From Lactiplantibacillus nangangensis (lineage in GTDB: Bacteria > Bacillota > Bacilli > Lactobacillales > Lactobacillaceae): 64,000 bases of DNA. Under the pieces are notes generated by a model. That model was not told the DNA's origin and did not search any database. It saw only the letters and a program-made list of their open reading frames with translations. The stretch covers positions 248,001-312,000 of the forward strand of contig NZ_BJDI01000001.1 in the NCBI RefSeq assembly GCF_005405065.1, read 5' to 3'. Below are positions 27,573-35,621 of this stretch, piece by piece (within the stretch, counting starts at the first letter, position 1; each line of letters opens with the position of its first letter). The translations under genes were made by a program, and so were the position numbers.

Positions 27573-29098
27573 AACAAGACCGACGGTTAACGATTGACGC
27601 CGAATTGCGAGCACAAATGCCGCAGTCAGAAACACCCGAAGACGGGCCAGCTGAAAATTCAGCAGACCCGCAACCTAAAGATTCCCAAACAAGCAAGGGC
27701 AAAACAATTAGTGGTTATGCAATTGTATGGAACTCGCCAAGTAAAGACTTAGGTGGCTTCACTGAGGTTGTTACCCCCAAAGCCCTTGATGGTGTCGATT
27801 TATCAAACGTTCTTATGCTTAATAACCACGACTATACCCAAGTGTTAGCCAGTGCCAAGGCGGGCACATTAACGTTAGAAACGGACGACAAGGGGCTACA
27901 TTTCACCGCGCAGTTGCCGAATACGTCGTTTGCTAATGATGTTTACGAAGAAGTTCAAAGTGGGAACGTTGATTCCTGCTCGTTTGGCTTTGATAGTGAC
28001 GACGACACCGACGAATGGACTAAAGATGATGGAGGTAATATCACGCGCACCATTAATCAAGTTAAGAGCTTGTTCGATGTGTCAGTGGTAGCCGTTCCCG
28101 CTTATGACGATACCAATGTGCAAGTTGATACCCGTAGCTATGAAAAATTTATTAACCAAGAAAAGGAGCCTGACAACATGGCAAAACAAACAATTATTGA
28201 TCCTAACAGCAATGAAAACAAAACCGGTATTCCCGCCTTTGAACAATATGTGCGGACACACGGGGAAACACGGGACGGTTTAAAGACTGACGGTGCCAGT
28301 GCCGTTATTCCTAAGGAACTGATTACCCCCGTTTTCCAATTAAAGCAATCCAATTACAACCTCGCCCAATATGCGACGGTTAAGCAAGTTTCTAGTGGTT
28401 CCGGGACTTATCCAATTGCCACTAGTCAACAATCTGCGGTACTGGCTACTAAGGACGAACTAGCGGACATTGCCGATGTTGATGCGAACATGTTTACGGA
28501 AGTGCCGTTTGATGTGAAGACCCGGGCGGGTAAGATTGCCTTATCTAATGAAGTGGTCGAAGACGCCGAAGTTGATATTGTCAGCGAAGTTAAAACCCAA
28601 TTACAACAATTGGTTGATAACACGGACAACACGCAGATCATGGGACTGTTAACGGGTAGTAACTTTGCTAAAGCGACGGCCACCAGTATTGATGATCTTA
28701 AAAAGATTTTCAACGTGACGTTAGATCCCGCCTTGAGCAAGATGTGGCTAGTCAACCAATCCGGGTTCAATTACCTTGATACCTTGAAAGATTCCGAAGG
28801 CCGTTACTTATTACAGCCTAATCCAACAGCACCCAGTGGTTTCACCTTATTAGGGGCACCAGTCGTCATGATCAGTGATAAATTACTGGCTAACAATGCG
28901 GACGGGACGTTCCCAATGATTGTGGGGGACTTATCACAAGCCGTGGCTGTTTTCCGGCGTAACCAAGTAACCGCCCAATGGGACAAGTTCGACCAGTTCA
29001 GTCAAGGACTTTCCGTCATTGTGCGGAATGATTATGAAGTGATTGATAAGACCGCTGCAATTAACGTGGCGTTAGGAACCGCAACTGCTGGTAAATAA
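27569..29098 (+). CDS. fused prohead protease-major capsid protein (HK97 type)
   Basis: A 509-residue fusion. Residues ~40-190 are an HK97-type (S78-like) prohead protease: ISGYAIVWNSPSKDLGGFTE, LNNHDYTQVLAS (catalytic His) and VDSCSFGFD (Ser). Residues ~204-509 are an HK97-fold major capsid protein: DGASAVIPKELITPV, SDKLLANNADGTFPMIVGDL and IVRNDYEVIDKTAAINV. The shell of the satellite's own small head is therefore encoded here. An internal ATG at 28178 with its own strong ribosome-binding site should also give free capsid protein (306 residues). Confidence 0.9.
   Translation: MKQDRRLTIDAELRAQMPQSETPEDGPAENSADPQPKDSQTSKGKTISGYAIVWNSPSKDLGGFTEVVTPKALDGVDLSNVLMLNNHDYTQVLASAKAGTLTLETDDKGLHFTAQLPNTSFANDVYEEVQSGNVDSCSFGFDSDDDTDEWTKDDGGNITRTINQVKSLFDVSVVAVPAYDDTNVQVDTRSYEKFINQEKEPDNMAKQTIIDPNSNENKTGIPAFEQYVRTHGETRDGLKTDGASAVIPKELITPVFQLKQSNYNLAQYATVKQVSSGSGTYPIATSQQSAVLATKDELADIADVDANMFTEVPFDVKTRAGKIALSNEVVEDAEVDIVSEVKTQLQQLVDNTDNTQIMGLLTGSNFAKATATSIDDLKKIFNVTLDPALSKMWLVNQSGFNYLDTLKDSEGRYLLQPNPTAPSGFTLLGAPVVMISDKLLANNADGTFPMIVGDLSQAVAVFRRNQVTAQWDKFDQFSQGLSVIVRNDYEVIDKTAAINVALGTATAGK
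28162..28180 (+). promoter_or_regulatory. internal ribosome-binding site and in-frame start for capsid
   Basis: AAAAGGAG about 9 nt before ATG 28178, in frame at codon 204 of the fusion, exactly where the capsid domain begins (MAKQTIIDPNSNENK). Dual initiation would let one gene make both the fusion and free capsid subunits. Confidence 0.65.
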
Positions 29099-29129
29099 TC
29101 GTACCCACTTTTGGGGACGGCTATACAAA

Positions 29130-29197
29130 GGGGTGTCCATTTTAGACCCCCCCTATACATAAATTAAAACTAAGGGGGCACGATTCGTTCCCCCCCT
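29130..29197 (+). other. two G/C-rich hairpins between capsid and connector genes
   Basis: GGGGTGTC/GAC-CCC (29130-~29151) and GGGGGCACG/CGTTCCCCC (29174-~29195) with short loops, the second ending 10-15 nt before the AAGGAG of the connector gene. No clear U-run. They may reduce readthrough or block initiation to lower connector output relative to capsid. Confidence 0.5.
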
Positions 29198-29213
29198 AAA
29201 AAGGAGTGATTAC

Positions 29214-29483
29214 ATGGCTGTAACCGTTGATGATATTAAACTAAGCCTGCGAATTGATGTGACCGAAGATGATCCAATGATTAAAAGCTATTTAGACGCC
29301 GCCGAGGACTATGTTCAGACGGCCGTTAGCAAAAGTGAGGATTTGACTATCTACAAACAGTACGATTTTGCGGTGTCCTTGCTGACGCAATTCTGGTATC
29401 AAAACCGAGTAACTGATATGACAAAGACACCGTATCAAGTTGTCAGCATGATCCAACAATTGCGCGGCTTAGTAACAGGATAA
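29214..29483 (+). CDS. head-tail connector protein (gp6-like)
   Basis: An 89-residue protein of the HK97 gp6/SPP1 gp15-type connector family. Features are VTVDDIKLSLRIDVTEDDPMIKSYLDAAEDYV and FAVSLLTQFWYQNR. It builds the ring under the portal. Typical length. It is the last structural gene: no tail completion, tube, tape-measure or fibre genes follow. Confidence 0.88.
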   Translation: MAVTVDDIKLSLRIDVTEDDPMIKSYLDAAEDYVQTAVSKSEDLTIYKQYDFAVSLLTQFWYQNRVTDMTKTPYQVVSMIQQLRGLVTG

Positions 29484-29498
29484 GTTTTAAAGTGAATG

Positions 29499-29608
29499 TG
29501 TTTCATGTGAAACAATTATAAGTGAAAATATTTGTTTTAAGTGTTATAATATAAGTATTCATTGTGTTGATATTAGTCGGAACGGGGTGTAATAGCCCCG
29601 TTTTTTAA
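29499..29608 (+). promoter_or_regulatory. parS-like palindrome, promoter and terminator before arpU
   Basis: TGTTTCATGTGAAACA (29499-29514) matches the ParB site at 15 of 16 positions. Next comes TGTTATAAT with TATAAT at 29545-29550 (extended -10). Then ACGGGG/CCCCGT plus a T-run (about 29581-29606) forms a terminator or attenuator ahead of the next gene. The gap holds no gene. Confidence 0.6.
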
Positions 29609-29641
29609 TACATATATCTGGAACCAGAAAGTGTGATTCCA

Positions 29642-30001
29642 ATGCGCCAAGATGTTAAGAAAATTCGTAATTTATTAAAGCAATATGCCAAACTAAAACG
29701 TGATTTGACGGCTTTTAATCAAGTTTCTAGCCCCTCATTCGATGGAGTATCAAGCCATAGCAGCCGAAACGGTGCTGAAATCCGTCTGATAAACCATGTT
29801 GACCTGTCTTACCAGCTAAAAGAGGTCGAAGACGCCCTCAATGCAATTGATGATCCACAATATCAATTTATCTTACATGATTACATTATTGAGAAACGTT
29901 TCAGCCGGAATGAAGCCTGTGAACAATTATCGGTTAGCGTTAGCAAGTTTAACTATTTAAAGAACCAGGCGCTAGAAGTGTTCAAAAAGATTTATTCATA
30001 A
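29642..30001 (+). CDS. ArpU-family phage transcriptional regulator
   Basis: A 119-residue protein resembling ArpU/late-operon activators and sigma-70 region-4-like regulators. Features are VKKIRNLLKQYAKLKRDL, then LKEVEDALNAIDDPQYQFIL and the C-terminal HTH RFSRNEACEQLSVSVSKFNYLKNQALEVF. Start ATG 29642; GTG 29633 is an alternative. In phages this gene normally sits just before the terminase. Here it lies after the last structural gene with its own promoter. Confidence 0.7.
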   Translation: MRQDVKKIRNLLKQYAKLKRDLTAFNQVSSPSFDGVSSHSSRNGAEIRLINHVDLSYQLKEVEDALNAIDDPQYQFILHDYIIEKRFSRNEACEQLSVSVSKFNYLKNQALEVFKKIYS

Positions 30002-30059
30002 TGTTCCAAGTATGTTAGAATTCTTGTTGTAAGGAAGGTTTCCACAAGGAGGAATTCAC

Positions 30060-30527
30060 ATGTCAAAGGAGTATACCGCTGATACAATAGCGAAGTGGTT
30101 TTTAACAAGATCAAGTATGTCACCAAAGAAACTACAAAAAATGATATATTACGCTTACTCTTGGGTATTAACATTAATGAACGATAATTCTAGTGATTTA
30201 AAAAACAAACTTTTTGACGATGAATTTGAAGCTTGGGTTCATGGGCCGGTTATACCTTCTATTTATGCAAAATATGCAGACTATGGTTACCATGATATTG
30301 AAAAATATGTGGGGGAAGAATCTCCCAAAGTATCTGCTGATATAGAAGATATCTTGAATCAAGTTAATGATGTCTATGGTGGATATACTGCTGATGAATT
30401 GGAGAGTATGACACATCAAGAGACACCATGGAAAAATGCAAGGAATGGCTATAGTCCAATAGAGTTATGCCAGGAAGAAATTAGTGATCGTGATATCTAT
30501 GATTGCTATATTAAAAGAGTTGCATAA
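30060..30527 (+). CDS. Panacea-domain (DUF4065/SocA-like) protein, probable antitoxin
   Basis: A 155-residue DUF4065 protein. Features are TIAKWFLTRSSMSPKKLQKMIYYAYSW near the N-terminus and DDEFEAWVHGPVIPSIYAKY, the conserved EAWxxGPV core. This domain is the common antitoxin of the Panacea (PanAT) toxin-antitoxin family, and SocA is another member. AAGGAGG precedes the ATG. The next gene starts 2 nt after the stop. As a cargo pair beside attR it may stabilise the island or block competing phages. Confidence 0.8.
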   Translation: MSKEYTADTIAKWFLTRSSMSPKKLQKMIYYAYSWVLTLMNDNSSDLKNKLFDDEFEAWVHGPVIPSIYAKYADYGYHDIEKYVGEESPKVSADIEDILNQVNDVYGGYTADELESMTHQETPWKNARNGYSPIELCQEEISDRDIYDCYIKRVA

Positions 30528-30529
30528 TC

Positions 30530-31048
30530 ATGGGAGTTTCAAATTCAACTAATCCTAAAAAGAATGTAAAAGCTGATTATAACTTTAAAAAAAGAACTAA
30601 CGAGGTAAGCATTGAGTTAAATTCATATAAAAATTGGACTCACAGCTTAAGGGTCGGCGAATTTACTAACGAGTATCACGATAAAAGTGAAGTTGGGAAA
30701 GTTTATTACCAGTTAGTTGATAGGTTATTGCCCTTTGTAAAGGAAAAGGGTTCAGATATAAAACAGGAAAAACATTGTCATCTTCTGAGTGGAGACAAAA
30801 GAGAGCTAGCGACAAAAATAATAAATAAACTTCACAACAACTTGGATTTAGATGACGGAACTGAAATTTGGCAACTTTCCTGTGGCCAAGGTGTAAGGCT
30901 ACTAGCAGTTATTACATTTACCGATGATAGTGAAAATGTATATCCTCTTTTTTTAGACCCACATCATCTTATATACCCTGACGAGGCTCATAATCAGAAG
31001 GATTATAGTAAAAAAGTTTGTAAATTTAATCCCAGCAAATCTTATTGA
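30530..31048 (+). CDS. uncharacterised partner of the Panacea protein, candidate toxin
   Basis: 172 residues with no recognised family. A basic N-terminus (NPKKNVKADYNFKKRTN) and helical middle precede a beta-rich C-terminal part (TEIWQLSCGQGVRLLAVITF, then YPLFLDPHHLIYP). The latter is loosely like the core strands of RelE/ParE-type toxins; this is only a pattern impression. It has no ribosome-binding site of its own and starts 2 nt after the Panacea gene, so translation should be coupled. Terminator follows. Confidence 0.55.
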   Translation: MGVSNSTNPKKNVKADYNFKKRTNEVSIELNSYKNWTHSLRVGEFTNEYHDKSEVGKVYYQLVDRLLPFVKEKGSDIKQEKHCHLLSGDKRELATKIINKLHNNLDLDDGTEIWQLSCGQGVRLLAVITFTDDSENVYPLFLDPHHLIYPDEAHNQKDYSKKVCKFNPSKSY

Positions 31049-31054
31049 CATTGC

Positions 31055-31087
31055 TAACCAACTCAGTTATGAGCTGGTTATTTTTTT
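31055..31087 (+). terminator. terminator of the Panacea cassette
   Basis: AACCAACTC (31056-31064) and GAGCTGGTT (31071-31079) form a stem with one mismatch, then TATTTTTTT. Confidence 0.8.
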
Positions 31088-31181
31088 GCATTAAAAAAAC
31101 TGCTAACCAAAGTTGGCTAACAGTCACTGCCCCGCGCAAGTATTAAGTCACTGGAAACAGTGGCTTTTTTTGTTATATTTC

Positions 31182-31206
31182 TGGCTTACTAATTGGCTTA
31201 CTTTTA
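31182..31206 (+). repeat. right integrase arm-type repeat
   Basis: Direct repeat of 16951-16975 with one difference; two TGGCTTAC half-sites. It lies about 105 bp inside the right att core. Confidence 0.6.
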
Positions 31207-31311
31207 TTGAAAAAAGATGACAACTGATGATAACGGTGCTTGCATTTAAAATACAAAAAAACCAGTAATCACGGTGTTTTGACACTGCATGAAAACTGGT
31301 TAATGGTTTAT

Positions 31312-31327
31312 GATGGGCAGTCAGGGG
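31312..31327 (+). other. attR core within the tRNA-Lys 3' end
   Basis: GATGGGCAGTCAGGGG, identical to the left core. It covers the acceptor/T-stem 3' side of tRNA-Lys, so insertion leaves an intact tRNA at this end. Just left, an AACCAGT...ACTGGTT stem bounded by an A-run (minus-strand T-run) supplies a replacement tRNA terminator. Confidence 0.85.
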
Positions 31328-31386
31328 ATCGAACCCTGGACCCACGGATTAAGAGTCCGTTGCTCTGCCAGCTGAGCTAACTGCCC
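31314..31386 (-). tRNA. tRNA-Lys (anticodon CTT)
   Basis: Read on the minus strand: GGGCAGT acceptor, TAGCTCAGCTGGCAGAGC D-arm, anticodon arm CGGACTCTTAATCCG with loop CTCTTAA (anticodon CTT at 31353-31351), variable loop, GGGTTCGATCCC T-loop, ACTGCCC acceptor and discriminator A. It folds as a complete cloverleaf of 73 nt; CCA is not encoded. It is the integration target of the satellite. Confidence 0.97.
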
Positions 31387-31559
31387 ATAACTCAACAAAA
31401 AATATAATATCATGAAACGACGACGCTGACAATACTATTTTGCGTTTTTTTTCAAAAAAAGTGAACTTTTCTGTAAAATTAGACTTTCTTAGTACCATAA
31501 AAAGGGTCGTCGGGTTGCCGTCAAATCGCGGTATCATGAGGTTGGCAATCAAAGAAAGC

Positions 31560-31706
31560 CATGGTTATTTGTGATATACTAAAAATAGTGCTGAAAAGAA
31601 CTTTCAGCCGTCCAGACGCAGGCATGGTGTCCAGCACCCCTGCATTAATCGAAGCTTTACAAAAAATAGACTTGAACCTGTTTTCCCCTAAGGAGGAAGA
31701 ACCGTT
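31560..31706 (+). promoter_or_regulatory. walR leader region
   Basis: TATACT at 31575-31580 is a -10 candidate; no good -35 is seen. The leader then has a hairpin GCTGAAA/TTTCAGC (31590-31608) and a looser GCAGG...CCTGC pair. AAGGAGG lies 7-8 nt before the walR ATG. Confidence 0.5.
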
Positions 31707-32414
31707 ATGAAAAAAATCTTAGTTGTTGATGATGAGAAACCAATCTCGGATATTATGAAGTTTAATTTGACCAAAGAAGGTTATGAAGTCCACGTCGCTG
31801 CTGATGGCGAAGAAGCGTTACAAAAAGTGGAAGAAGTTCACCCTGATTTGATCTTGCTTGATTTAATGTTACCAAAAATGGATGGCCTCGAAGTGGCGCG
31901 TCAAGTTCGGAAAAATTATGACATGCCAATTATCATGGTCACGGCCAAAGATTCTGAGTTGGATAAAGTCTTGGGCTTGGAACTGGGGGCGGATGACTAT
32001 GTCACGAAGCCATTCTCAAATCGAGAATTAGTGGCCCGGGTCAAAGCTAACTTGCGGCGTCAAGGCACGCCAGCAGCGCAACCAGCCGAAGAAGAAACCA
32101 ATTCTGACATTGAAATTGGTGACCTAGTAATTCACCCCGACGCTTATATGGTTTCAAAGCGGGGAGACAATATTGAATTGACCCACCGTGAGTTCGAATT
32201 ACTCCATTACTTGGCCCAACATATCGGTCAAGTCATGACCCGTGAACATTTGTTACAAACGGTTTGGGGCTATGACTACTTTGGTGATGTCCGGACAGTC
32301 GATGTGACAGTGCGGCGGTTACGTGAAAAGGTCGAAGATAATCCTAGTCATCCCAAGTGGCTCGTCACACGCCGGGGTGTTGGCTATTATCTTCGCAATC
32401 CTGAAAATGAGTAG
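31707..32414 (+). CDS. walR: response regulator WalR (YycF)
   Basis: A 235-residue OmpR-family regulator controlling cell-wall metabolism genes in low-GC Gram-positives, usually essential. The receiver domain has VVDDEKPI, phospho-acceptor Asp52 in [13 protein letters not shown], and TAKDSE. The C-terminal winged helix has [12 protein letters not shown] and [18 protein letters not shown]. It heads the walRKHI operon; walK follows after 13 bp. Confidence 0.97.
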   Translation: MKKILVVDDEKPISDIMKFNLTKEGYEVHVAADGEEALQKVEEVHPDLILLDLMLPKMDGLEVARQVRKNYDMPIIMVTAKDSELDKVLGLELGADDYVTKPFSNRELVARVKANLRRQGTPAAQPAEEETNSDIEIGDLVIHPDAYMVSKRGDNIELTHREFELLHYLAQHIGQVMTREHLLQTVWGYDYFGDVRTVDVTVRRLREKVEDNPSHPKWLVTRRGVGYYLRNPENE

Positions 32415-32427
32415 AGGTCGTTAAACC

Positions 32428-34302
32428 GTGTTGAAACTTAAGCGGAAGAATTTTTTTAAGACGATTAATTTTAAAATTGCGCTCGTATTCGCGTTATTAC
32501 TCGTAATTACGCTAGAAATTGTTGGCGCAATTTTTGTGCGTCAATTGGAAACGAAAAACTTGCAACAGTTTAAGACGCAAGTTCAGATTCCGACGTACAT
32601 CGATAACTCGTTAGCTGAACAACTGTCAACTAATAATACAGCGAAGGCTAATTCGCAAATTAAAACAATTCTGTCGGATTATAATAACTCTAATATTGAT
32701 GAGATTCGGATCATAGATAGTAAAGGGACGATCCGAGGCACGAATGATGTGAATGACCAATCGATTGTCGGTCAAAAGACGACCGATCGTAATGTCAAAA
32801 ATGCCATCTACAATAATCGTTCCTATACTAAAAATACGTATGATACGCAAAACAATGGGCGGTACTATATTTCAATTGTGCCGTTGTACAGCTCTAACTC
32901 AACGGGCAATAACAGCCAGTTGGTCGGGGTCTTGTACGTTCGAGCTAATATGAAGTCCGTTTATAATACGATCAACTCAATTATGAGTATCTTTGCGTTG
33001 GCTTCACTAGTGGCGATGGCGCTAGGTCTAGGGATTGCCATCATTATTGCCCGGGCAATTACGCGGCCGATTGAAGAAATGAAGCGGCAGACGCAACGGA
33101 TTGCTCGTGGCGACTATGCGGGTCAAGTCCGTGTCTATAGTGATGATGAATTGGGTCAATTGGCCGGCGCGATTAATAACTTGTCGATTCGGGTCGAAGA
33201 GTCGCAGGAATCCACTGAAGCAGAACGGCGACGGTTGGATAGTGTCCTGGCTCATATGAGTGATGGGGTCATTGCGACTGATCGGCGTGGAAATATTACG
33301 ATTATCAATGAAACGGCTTCGGATTTTGTCGATGTGACCGCTGAAAAAGCAATCGGTAATTCCATCTTAGATATGCTCAAGATTCGCGATGACTATTCGT
33401 TACGTGACCTGATTGAAAATCAAGATGAATTAACACTTGATTTCTCATCGAATGAACGTGACCTGATTTTGAATGCCTATTTCTCGCTAATTCAACGAGA
33501 ATCTGGGTTTATCAGTGGCTTGGTCTGTGTGTTACATGATGTGACGGAACAGCAGAAGATCGATAACGACCGAAAACAATTCGTTTCAAACGTGTCACAT
33601 GAATTGCGGACACCATTGACCAGTTTACGGAGCTACATCGAAGCGTTGAGTGATGGCGCGTGGAAAGATCCAGAAGTGGCCCCAGGTTTCTTAAAAGTGA
33701 CGCAAGAAGAAACTGATCGGATGATTCGGATGATCAATGAGTTACTCAGCTTGTCACGGATGGATTCTGGGACGACCCGAGTTGATATGGAATTGGTCAA
33801 TATCAATGAAATGTTCAATTATGTTTTAAATCGCTTTGATATGATCTTGAAAAAAGATGATAATCCGGCGAAATATTACACGATCAAACGGGAATTTACG
33901 AAACGGGATCTTTGGGTTGAAATTGATACCGATAAATTTACCCAAGTCCTGGATAACATTATGAACAACGCCATCAAGTATTCACCAGATGGTGGGGTCG
34001 TCACTTGTCGGTTACTAGAGACTCATAATCAGGTCATTATTAGTATTAGTGACCAAGGTTTGGGAATCCCACGGGCTGACTTGACCCACGTCTTTGACCG
34101 GTTTTTCCGGGTTGATAAGGCGCGGTCACGGGCCCAAGGTGGGACTGGGTTAGGCTTGGCAATTTCTAAGGAAGTTGTTCAAATGCTTGGCGGCCGGATT
34201 TGGGTCGACAGTGTTGAAGGCAAAGGCTCAACGTTCTATATTTCGTTGCCATATGAACCTTATGAAGAGGAGGATCTTTGGGATGACGACTCGCAAGCTT
34301 AG
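32428..34302 (+). CDS. walK: sensor histidine kinase WalK (YycG)
   Basis: A 624-residue membrane kinase. TM1 is at residues ~13-33, then an extracellular sensor domain, TM2 ~185-207, HAMP ~208-260, and PAS ~265-375. The HisKA domain has VSNVSHELRTPLTSLRS (phospho-His391), and the ATPase has NNAIKYSP, DQGLGIP and GGTGLGLAISK. The start is GTG 32428. The end overlaps walH by 20 bp. It phosphorylates WalR and is modulated by WalH/WalI. Confidence 0.97.
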   Translation: MLKLKRKNFFKTINFKIALVFALLLVITLEIVGAIFVRQLETKNLQQFKTQVQIPTYIDNSLAEQLSTNNTAKANSQIKTILSDYNNSNIDEIRIIDSKGTIRGTNDVNDQSIVGQKTTDRNVKNAIYNNRSYTKNTYDTQNNGRYYISIVPLYSSNSTGNNSQLVGVLYVRANMKSVYNTINSIMSIFALASLVAMALGLGIAIIIARAITRPIEEMKRQTQRIARGDYAGQVRVYSDDELGQLAGAINNLSIRVEESQESTEAERRRLDSVLAHMSDGVIATDRRGNITIINETASDFVDVTAEKAIGNSILDMLKIRDDYSLRDLIENQDELTLDFSSNERDLILNAYFSLIQRESGFISGLVCVLHDVTEQQKIDNDRKQFVSNVSHELRTPLTSLRSYIEALSDGAWKDPEVAPGFLKVTQEETDRMIRMINELLSLSRMDSGTTRVDMELVNINEMFNYVLNRFDMILKKDDNPAKYYTIKREFTKRDLWVEIDTDKFTQVLDNIMNNAIKYSPDGGVVTCRLLETHNQVIISISDQGLGIPRADLTHVFDRFFRVDKARSRAQGGTGLGLAISKEVVQMLGGRIWVDSVEGKGSTFYISLPYEPYEEEDLWDDDSQA

Positions 34303-35608
34303 ACGCCTCATTTTACCCATTACCTTAACCTTATTGATACTCCTTAGCGTGGGCTTGTCCGCGTATATTTGGACGAATCCGTCACGCTATGAACGTGAAA
34401 ATAAAGTTAGTACCGCCTCTTCCAACTCCACGTTAGCCACGCGGACACTCGACGATATTTATTTACCAACGCAGCTGGTCCATACGGATTCTGCCGGTAA
34501 ACAAACGTTGTTGATCAATAAAAATGTCAGTTTAGTCAGTCAATTCAAGGAACAGCTTAGCAAGTGGCAAGCGACCGGCATCGTCAAAGTCCGGGTCACG
34601 TCTGCCCAAAGCTATGCGGCGCTGTTGAATGGGGCCGATTCGTACGTGTTGAATTTTCCCGACAGTGTCACGGTCGCGTTATTCAATACGATTTTCAATC
34701 AAAATTTGAAGAATTATCGTTCCTCTGAATTCAGTCGCATTGTTATTCCGGTCAATGATACGGATCACTTATACTTGTTAAATGATAGTAAACATCAGAT
34801 TTATAGCGTGAAATTGAAAAAGAAATCGTTAAAATCGATGCGGAAATTTTTGCAAGCCAATAAAGTGACGGCAATTGCGGTCAAGATGAGTTACGAAGGC
34901 AATAATACGTATCTCGACTATACGCAACCGGTCACGATGCAGCATTATAGCTATTTAATGAACGAACAATCGGCCAGCGAACTCGCGAACCGTTTGTTGG
35001 ATGCAGATGGGAATTCGTCCGTTTCCGTGCGCACGCATAATGGTGAACAGATCTACACGACGGGGTCGTTTAAACGGATGACCGTCAACAATAAACTTGG
35101 GACGGTCTATTTCGAAGACTACAGTGATTCGGGCGATACGCGGCAGATTTCCTTTACCACGCAATTGCAGAAGAGTTATAGCCACCTCGTGAGTCTTGGC
35201 GTGCCGATGGATAATATTCGTTATTATGGTTACGATACGACGAGCAGTAGTGTTATTTACCGAAGTTACGTCGAAGGTTTCCCAATTTTCAATCAAACGG
35301 AAAACGGGGATGTCCGGATTCAGATGACGTCGAATGGGCTAGATCGGTATTACTTCTCACTCGATAGTTTACAAGTGCCGGTGCCAACCACGGGCAAACA
35401 GACTGCGGTGACGCTACCAAGTTCAACGAGTGTGTTGAAACAACTCGTCGCAGCTGGTTATAAAAATAATAAGATTGGTAGCATTGAATTAGGCTATCAA
35501 TGGTCGCAAAATAAGTCGTCCAAACTCGTGATCGACTTAACGCCGACGTATTACGTCTACTATAATGGGGCCTGGCGGACGTATACGTCGATGCTGAGCG
35601 GATCGTAA
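34283..35608 (+). CDS. walH: WalK regulator WalH (YycH)
   Basis: A 441-residue membrane-anchored extracytoplasmic protein: a basic start MTTRKLRRLILPITLTLLILL, one TM helix, then a large outer domain. With WalI it contacts WalK TM helices and sets kinase activity. Start ATG 34283 with GAGGAGGA upstream; it lies inside the walK 3' end. Longer in-frame extension upstream is in walK and rejected. Confidence 0.92.
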   Translation: MTTRKLRRLILPITLTLLILLSVGLSAYIWTNPSRYERENKVSTASSNSTLATRTLDDIYLPTQLVHTDSAGKQTLLINKNVSLVSQFKEQLSKWQATGIVKVRVTSAQSYAALLNGADSYVLNFPDSVTVALFNTIFNQNLKNYRSSEFSRIVIPVNDTDHLYLLNDSKHQIYSVKLKKKSLKSMRKFLQANKVTAIAVKMSYEGNNTYLDYTQPVTMQHYSYLMNEQSASELANRLLDADGNSSVSVRTHNGEQIYTTGSFKRMTVNNKLGTVYFEDYSDSGDTRQISFTTQLQKSYSHLVSLGVPMDNIRYYGYDTTSSSVIYRSYVEGFPIFNQTENGDVRIQMTSNGLDRYYFSLDSLQVPVPTTGKQTAVTLPSSTSVLKQLVAAGYKNNKIGSIELGYQWSQNKSSKLVIDLTPTYYVYYNGAWRTYTSMLSGS

Positions 35609-35621
35609 GGGGGCGCACGCA

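Larger units (their letters stand above)
16862..31327 (+). mobile_element. tRNA-Lys-integrated satellite, cf-PICI-like (14.5 kb)
   Basis: Bounded by direct repeats of GATGGGCAGTCAGGGG, the right one inside tRNA-Lys. Contents in order: tyrosine integrase and repressor (minus strand), excisionase-like HTH, small proteins, prim-pol, VapE helicase, origin-like repeat, head closure protein, HNH nuclease, TerS, TerL, small membrane protein, portal, protease-capsid fusion, connector, ArpU-like regulator, and a Panacea-domain cassette. Tail, baseplate, holin and endolysin genes are absent. This set matches capsid-forming phage-inducible chromosomal islands, which package themselves in their own small heads and borrow helper-phage tails. 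A prophage decayed by loss of the tail and lysis module is the alternative; the intact frames and compact packing argue against it. Confidence 0.82.
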
